Source: Blastobasis lacticolella (lineage: Eukaryota; Arthropoda; Insecta; Lepidoptera; Blastobasidae). From it: a stretch of 64,000 nt of DNA. Numbering within the stretch: the stretch's first letter is position 1; every line of letters begins with the position of its first letter. The DNA lies in NCBI GenBank assembly GCA_905147135.1, contig LR990054.1, positions 16,033,001 through 16,097,000 of the forward strand, read 5' to 3'. A program made the translations under genes and the position numbers. The notes under the pieces are model-generated. The model was not told the DNA's origin. It was given only the letters and a program-made list of their open reading frames with translations, and ran no database searches. Of this stretch, positions 58,105 through 64,000 are shown piece after piece.

Positions 58105-58372
58105 TAATATCTATCTTATACATAAAAAGAGGAATAGTTTGTAAGAAATTGTATGTTGGGGGTAACCTCCGAAACGACAGAACCGATTTCGAAAATTCTT
58201 TCACTTATAAGAAGTTACATTGGAGTGCCAGAGGGTATAAAGGAAATGGGTTTTTTGTGCCAAGTTGTACACGGGCAGACCAACGTTTACTAAACCCCTA
58301 CCATCGCTACAAAGTGGAATTTAGGAATTTTTCTAGCACTCGATGACGTAGCGTGACCCTTCACAGTCCGAC
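58105..58372 (+). repeat. Helitron-like and TIR-element relics
   Basis: CGACAGAACCGATTTCGAAA and TTCTTTCAC at 58175-58205 follow the Lep1-like body. From 58310, CTACAAAGTGGAATT, CACTCGATGACGTA and CTTCACAG follow the right end of the TIR family at 39940-40608. Confidence 0.5.
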
Positions 58373-59057
58373 CCCGAAAAAGGATAAGGTCTAGGAATAA
58401 GAAGTAGGGTAACACTGTATCGAAACAGCTATGCAACACCCAAAATCGACTCAATTCGATAACTGTGGACCTCTATTATTAGAATTAAATGTAATTCACG
58501 TCATAGTTATCTGCAATCATTGTGCCGACTCACTATGGCTTCATTAAGGCTGGTCCATTGTTGCACAATACGTGAGCCCGTCCGTGGTCTTCGCAATAGG
58601 ACTAGAATTATTTGATCATTATCGATTATTTTAAGTTGAATAGACGATTTTGTAGTTTCCGATCATTTGCTGAGATTTGCTGCGGGGTCGCTTTTGTATA
58701 AATTACTTCAGATTTATCTTTTCTTCTATATGTGTACACATAGATACAGTTCTTTTAGTAACGGAGTCACTACTGATTTAACAAATATTGCGATGTTTGT
58801 CGTGTTACATTGAATGTTGTAAAGTTAAATAGTGAAGAGACACCAGACAACAGTGAGGATGTCACTCACGAGAATTTATGACAATATTGATGATGATGCT
58901 ATTTAAAATTTAGAGCTCTACCTTCTCAAACGATAATAAAGTGCAATAAATTGCTCGAAACGAAAAGGATCAGCTTATCCTCGTGACTGGAATGACGAGC
59001 TGACCCAAAGAAGCCAGTCAAGTTGTCTCGTCAGAAAAATTCGAGCGGGTAATTTTT
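58373..59057. other. No gene seen
   Basis: AT-rich without readable product. Confidence 0.4.
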
Positions 59058-59120
59058 TTTTTGCTTATGGTCCACCTGATGGAAAGCGGCTACCGTCGTT
59101 CAGGACATCTGCAATCTAAT
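59058..59120 (-). repeat. LINE-J 3'UTR fragment
   Basis: The complement reads GCAGATGTCCTGAACGACGG, TAGCCGCTTTCCATCAGGTG, the same 3'UTR as 47585-47795. Confidence 0.6.
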
Positions 59121-59769
59121 CTGCATCTGCAATCAATGCTGGCCTTTGAGGTGCCTGTAGACCAGTTTAAAGAACCCTATGTTATAGATTTCGTTCCGCC
59201 GGAAAAAATCGAATGCGTCGAGTTAACTTCCAACTCGATCCGCCATGACAATTGAATACTGATCTAGGTAGGTACCTCCCTACCCTAACGAATGTAAACC
59301 TACCGCTAAATCGCTTCACAAACAATGTGTTAAGTAACTCGGCATCCATTGCCGTCGAGTACCGTTTTCCAGTTTTCCCCGCGCGACGTATGAATATTTG
59401 ATTAACACGTAAGTTGTGCGATGTCCATTCCATATCCGATGTTTGCAGAGAAAGCAACGTCGGGTCTTACGCATCGCAAACTAGACGCGCATCAATAGGC
59501 GAAAGCGTATACCATTATAACATACAATTTATTATGTAGGCATGTAACAACAAATACTAACTAGATAAGTTGCTGGAACTTGTATGGTTCGTACGTACTT
59601 ATAAAGCGCTTTTGAAATTTAGACTTCAACTTTACTTATCAATTTCACACAGGAGTTTGAAATCTTGAATTTAAATCAAATACTTTGTAGATTGCATTTA
59701 CTACCCAGTTGTATTGTCACTAGTCGGAATCGGCTACATAGATATCTATTGGAATAAATATCGCCGCTC
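59121..59769. other. No gene seen
   Basis: Unique-looking sequence with short open frames on both strands (for example 59182-59457, minus) but no domain. Confidence 0.35.
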
Positions 59770-59780
59770 CTTTGCCTCAT

Positions 59781-60035
59781 CATCACAGCCCATAACAGTC
59801 CACTGCAGACTTAGGGCCTCACCCACGAAAAGGGAGGTTATTGCCATAATCTCCACGCTTGGCAGGCGGGTTGGAGATCGCAGTGTTGTAAATATAACAA
59901 TGGAAAACGCTGCTGCCCGTTTTCCAGCCTACGGAGACTCTAAGATATTTTGCCTCGAAAACATTAGTCGCCTTGTACGACACCCACAAGTGTAAGGGTT
60001 GGTGCTATTCTACTCTGCCGGACACCACACGGCCA
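59781..60035 (-). mobile_element. RTE-B element
   Basis: Exact 11-bp target duplication CTTTGCCTCAT (59770-59780, 60036-60046). In sense it runs from GGCCGTGTGGTGTCCGGCAG to CTGTTATGGGCTGTGATG. Confidence 0.85.
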
Positions 60036-60155
60036 CTTTGCCTCATAGTCATATAAATAAGGTAGCTTATAGCCGATAAAACGAAAACATCATCGATACC
60101 AAGAGCACAGATAAGACCTGGTAGTACCTAGACCTTGTATTTACTTGCAGCTTTA

Positions 60156-60325
60156 AGGCCTTGCCACATACAAAGCTCGGCGCGAGCGCGGCGTGAGCGC
60201 GGTGCGATATTTGCTAGGCAACCAGCGCGCGGCGCGATAGTTGCTAGGCAACCATCGCGCGGCGCGATGGTTGCCTAGCAAATATCGCACCGCGCTCGCG
60301 CCGAGCTTTGTATGTGGCAAGGCCT
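60156..60325. mobile_element. GC-rich palindromic MITE, 3 internal units
   Basis: A 170-bp relative of 7504-7703, with TTA on both sides (60153-60155, 60326-60328). X-box-like sites start at 60210, 60240 and 60270, spaced 30 bp. It ends 159 bp before the splice acceptor of the first recognised coding exon, so it lies in the intron or 5' flank of the gene. Confidence 0.85.
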
Positions 60326-60484
60326 TTAGTGTTCATTAATTACCTAGGTTATAATTAGCGACTCGACTAATAATGCCATACGAATAAATAAACAAAACCT
60401 AGACTTTTGGTCTTAGCAGCAGAAATAATAGATTTTGACATATTTCTCGGCAAACTACTAATCTCCACTTCTCTTTCTTTCCAG

Positions 60485-62969
60485 AATGCCAGTTACGTGA
60501 TCAACAGGCGATACTCGAGGGGCAAGATGTCGCCGGTCTGCCACAGCTTCGTGCAGAATGCGTGGAAGAAGGACTTGTGCTCCAACTGCTTCAAGTCTCG
60601 AGAGGAACACGTGAAGATCGACCGAACGACCGAAGGCGGCAAGTACCACGCTATGCCCCTACAGAGCAAAGGCCCTTTCTTCAAGAAAACCCCACCGAGC
60701 ATCTTGAAAGTGCACACAAAGAAGAAAAGCAAGAGAAATGTTCAATTCCCAGAAGAGGTGTCCAGCGTCATCGGCTACGGTGGAGATGACTGGTCAGACG
60801 GTGAGGAGTTCGAAATGTCGCAAGACAACGAGGACGACGACACGTTCCCAGATACAGAGGACGAGAGAGAACTCCACAGAATCACCAAATCGAATACAGA
60901 TTTTAATACGGTCAAAGCCAATCTGTTAGGAGATTCAGTTAGTAAATCATATACGTCGCTGTTGCTGGGGAGAATGCAAACGGACTCCGATGGGAAGAAG
61001 AAAACGTTATTGGTGTCCGTAACGCCGTTTGGACAAGAGAACAAGGCTGCCAAGTCGCACGGACGTAAACCGGCCGTTATTAATATGACGGAGCAATCTT
61101 CTGAAGATTCGACAAGCAGTTACAAAACTAGCATAATTCTTTCAACTAGTGTTAAAGAATCAGAAACTATTATAAGCTCCGAAGGTGTTAACGCTACAGG
61201 CACCATATGTACAGAGAAGTCGTTACTAGAGGAAATATCTGAAACATTAAAGCAGAAGAGAATCACAAAAACAAATGGCACAGATCTAGCGTTGACACAA
61301 AATGATAAGCCAACAATTGTTGAAGGAAAGATGAAGGAAAGTATGTCTGACGATTTTGAAAAGAAAGAAGTAACCGAAACAAAAAAGAATAGCCTGGCAC
61401 GTAAGTCACCAGTGCCCAAAACACAAGATAGGCCGAAGGTGAACCTCAGTCGATCAGAATTCAAGTTTTGTAAAATCAATATTGACAGCAGCAGTGTAGA
61501 CTCAGCAGTAGATACTTTAAACTCTACTGCTAACAACTCGTTGGCATCTGATGACGAAAGCTTCAGTGGTCGAACTGACTCTGATAACGATGATAGCGGT
61601 CACTTTTCAGAGCCTAATAAATGTGAAGAGACTGTTAAAATAAAAGTGTTTAATGAAAGCGATAAGAATGCTAAACTCTCTCCTCTTGGACAACTGAGAA
61701 AAGGTGACGGAAAAATTAAAACCGGTTATTCGACTTTTCAAACGCCCATTATCGACATGCCTGCCATAATACCGAAGCAGGCAGAAAACCTTTTCTCAGC
61801 AGAAGCTAGTCGAGAACTGGCTGGAGAACCTGATGGAAGAGCAGACCCTGACGAACCCAATGAAGCTCCTGCTTTACCTAACAGCCCAATGCCCACAATG
61901 GATCCACGTCCATCATTCTTGCACGGTATGATTTCGGATTTAGTACATTCTCCCAAGCCTGCCGTCCCGGAAAAGCCAAAACTTCCAATCAAGCCACTCA
62001 TGAAGCAAGGTAAGAAAAATATCATTCCACCACAACAACACACAGTAATGCATCTACAACATTCCATTAAGAAAGTCGAGGAAGATAATACACTACGGTG
62101 CCTAAGTGAAGAAAAAAATAATGAGATCACTGAAGTTCACGAGGATAAACCAGAGCCTCTTTATTACGCTAAACCCGTGTTAACAAAACAGGACAGTGAT
62201 ACTTCTCTGCATAGTCTTTGCAAAAGAAAGGCGCCTACACCACCGTCCTCGCCGTCGTCAGATGAATTTAGTAGTAATCTGTACCAAAGAAATACGAACG
62301 GGTTCATGAAGTCAGACTCTCCAGTTGTGAGAGAGATGGAGAAAAGAGAACGAGCTACGATGGCGTTGGCACCGAAGCAGAAACCAGTCGAGGAGCCGAA
62401 TGACTTAAAAAAGGTCGAAGGGACACCTGAACCAGCACCAAGAAGAAACATTTCTCTTTCCCATGACAATTTACTACTAGAAGAGAAACGGAAAGGAAAA
62501 TACAAGTTCTCGATTAAGAAGTTGCTACGTATTGGGTCCTCGAAAGAGTTGGACAAGAAAGAGCTGAGCGTAGCCCCTGTGGTGAAAATGTCTAGTAAAC
62601 CAGAAGAACTATATGACTATACGCCCAAACCCAAACCACGCTTGGTGATTATTCATCCATTAGACATAAATGGAACAAACGTAGAAGTGGTCAAACCAAA
62701 TGAGATTAACGGGCTGCGTAGGCTAAGCCATGATGATGTGTCATCAATATACAGCGTCAGCAGTTCAGCCACTGACATAGAATCACCTAAAATTGTGAAC
62801 AAACCACCTCCTCCGCCAAGGCAGTCAAGCGAAGAACAGAAAACTGCGTCCATTGTGCCAAAGCCAGTAAGACCACCGCCTCCTAAATCTGCTGCCTTAC
62901 AAAAGAAACAAAAACAGCAAGCTTGGGCTTCACCTCCGAGTAAAACTGACACCATTTATGCCAACCTAG
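60485..62969 (+). CDS. PEAK/pragmin-family pseudokinase, N-terminal coding exon
   Basis: PEAK1/PRAG1 proteins are cytoplasmic scaffolds with a catalytically dead C-terminal kinase fold. They recruit SH2 and SH3 proteins at adhesions and receptors (family knowledge). The likely start is the ATG at 60527 (A at -3). Residues 5-28 read C-x2-F-V-x3-W-K-x3-C-x-N-C-F-x5-H, which matches my recollection of the PEAK1/PRAG1 N-terminus and is the main family evidence. The rest looks disordered: acidic and Ser-rich, with EPLYYAKP at 543-550, PPPPPR at 760-765, RPPPPK at 782-787 and TIYANLG at 809-815. The acceptor is TTTCTTTCCAG/AATGCC at 60484; the donor CCTAG/GTAAG at 62969 leaves phase 1. Reading is open upstream of the ATG through the acceptor, so translation could also enter from an earlier exon. 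Confidence 0.8.
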
Positions 62970-63274
62970 GTAAGAAAACTAACTTATATTTTTGAAAACA
63001 TAATTAGGTATTCTTTAAACCGCCTTCTAATCAGTTGGTGTAAGTAACGATGGAGCATGGCCGCCTAGAAATGGTCTATTCACTTTAGCCTTCAAGGATT
63101 AGAGAATTTACATTAATCTCTGCAGAATACAGGAATTATACTAGCAGGCCACGTGTTCCATTTGTTAGCCGGACGCATTAGAAAGACAAACAAAATTAAA
63201 CAAAATTGTTTAAACTTTGTCGTTCATTATCAGTAAACATCAGTTTCTAATTTGATTTTGCTTACACCTTTCAG
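62970..63274 (+). other. Short GT-AG intron
   Basis: Starts GTAAGAAAAC and ends TTACACCTTTCAG. An in-frame stop follows 26 bp into the intron. Splicing joins codon G815 as G + GG, giving YANLG-EIRSALAPRKP, which is smooth and in frame. Confidence 0.85.
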
Positions 63275-63909
63275 GGGAGATCCGCTCAGCGTTAGCGCCA
63301 CGGAAGCCGGAACGCACAGCGAGCATGCGCGAGCGAGAAGCGCAGCTGCAATTGCCCAAACGGCGAAACGCCATTGACGACGACAAAGACGAAATCGACG
63401 ACGGCCCTCAAGAACTAGTCCAAGCCACAAACGACGCCGTCATTCACAACTACGATGACGTATACAACTCTGCCAAGTTCGAAGAGGAGACCAGTGATTC
63501 GGCGAAGAACAGCGACAGCGACTACGAATATGTCCACCATGCCCGCTCCAGTTCTCCCGAATGTGACGCGGCCATTAAACCCAGAGAGACCGTCGAAACC
63601 AGAATCGAGACAAGGAAGAATGGCGGCGAAAACGGGCCAGAATTCCCTAAATACAACGGATTCAGATCCTCGCACCCCTACTGCGGAAGCGAAACAGAAT
63701 CCGAGATATACTCTCCGTACAGCTTCTACAGCTCAACCGACGCCATGGACAGCCCTACCAGCGACGACTACCAAAATGATATGAGTCACAAAACGACCAA
63801 CAAACTAAGAGTAAGGAAAGGCAGAAGCGTCGTCCACAAGAACTTGGAAGACAATTACGGCGCAGTTGTCATTGCGAATCACGAAGCGCTCGCGCAGGTT
63901 TTAGAACAG
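63275..63909 (+). CDS. PEAK/pragmin-family gene, second recognised coding exon
   Basis: Adds 211 codons (residues 816-1026): EIRSALAPRKPERTASMRER at the start, then an acidic, Tyr/Ser-rich disordered region (DSDYEYVHH; EIYSPYSFYSS; SPTSDDYQND), and finally NYGAVVIANHEALAQVLEQ at the end. By analogy with PEAK1/PRAG1, this last helix-prone piece may begin the SHED dimerisation region that precedes the pseudokinase; that is inference. The exon ends GAACAG/GTAATT in phase 0. The kinase-like domain is not in the window, so the identity rests on the N-terminal motif and layout. Confidence 0.8.
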
Positions 63910-64000
63910 GTAATTTATTTTTAATACTGAGTACTTAAGTCTGATAATCTGCTCATTAATCACAATTTAATGCCTAGTATTTGCAATATTTTATAGTGAG
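63910..64000 (+). other. Start of the next intron
   Basis: Begins GTAATTTATT after a phase-0 donor and is AT-rich. Its acceptor lies outside the window. Confidence 0.7.

Noticed and set aside
60407..60484. Start of the PEAK-family protein at the ATG at 60407
   Set aside because: The segment precedes a strong pyrimidine tract and CAG acceptor. The family's N-terminal Cys/Trp motif follows the ATG at 60527, so the upstream codons are intronic read-through.
60458..60649. Antisense open frames across 60458-63675
   Set aside because: They are shadows of the coding exons on the opposite strand.
62970..62995. Protein ending KKTNLYF after YANLG
   Set aside because: GTAAG at 62970 is a good donor, and the downstream exon continues in frame with similar composition. 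An unspliced end is less likely, though intron retention could yield it.

Overview
This window is insect nuclear DNA, almost certainly from a moth or butterfly. It is AT-rich and gene-poor, and it is packed with repeat types characteristic of Lepidoptera: tRNA-derived SINEs, RTE and Jockey/CR1-like LINE ends, Lep1-like Helitron fragments, hAT MITEs and one Ty3/gypsy element. The species cannot be named from the sequence alone.

Only one host protein-coding gene is well supported. It lies at the right edge on the + strand, with exons at 60485-62969 and 63275-63909 joined by a 305-bp GT-AG intron. It encodes the long disordered N-terminal part of a PEAK/pragmin (PEAK1/PRAG1) family scaffold pseudokinase, and the pseudokinase domain should lie beyond position 64000. 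Everything to the left looks like intergenic DNA or upstream intron. GC-rich unique patches at about 18180-18581 and 47266-47551 are tentative 5' noncoding exons or promoters.

Repeat families, with names used here only for cross-reference. SINE-T is a tRNA-derived SINE of about 350 bp with a Thr-like anticodon arm, an A/B-box head and usually a (GAT)n tail; there are about 17 copies or fragments. SINE-G has a tRNA-Gly-like head and 3 copies. RTE is represented by LINE C-terminal fragments. RTE-B is a short nonautonomous element of about 250 bp ending like RTE with (GAT)n. LINE-J tails are Jockey/CR1-like ORF2 C-termini plus 3'UTR. MITEs comprise four hAT-like copies with 8-bp target duplications, two GC-rich palindromes with TTA duplications, one with TA and one with TAA.

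Layout. 1-18 kb is scattered repeats. 18-22 kb is mostly unique. At 22.0-22.6 kb a truncated LINE sits between identical 100-bp direct repeats. 23-28.7 kb is more repeats. At 28817-33435 a hAT MITE is split by a broken Ty3/gypsy element whose two LTRs are virtually identical. 33-38 kb is mostly unique, followed by a perfect 260-bp tandem duplication. 39-57 kb is dense in nested repeats. A palindromic MITE stops 159 bp before the first recognised coding exon.

The most unusual structure is inside the gypsy element. At 29327-29642 there are eight hairpins with a constant core and different, complementary stems. The same core recurs in inverted orientation in a ninth hairpin beside the 5' LTR, so the leader and the 3' array could pair in the element RNA. 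A second notable structure is a set of RFX X-box-like sites repeated every 30 bp in the two palindromic MITEs.
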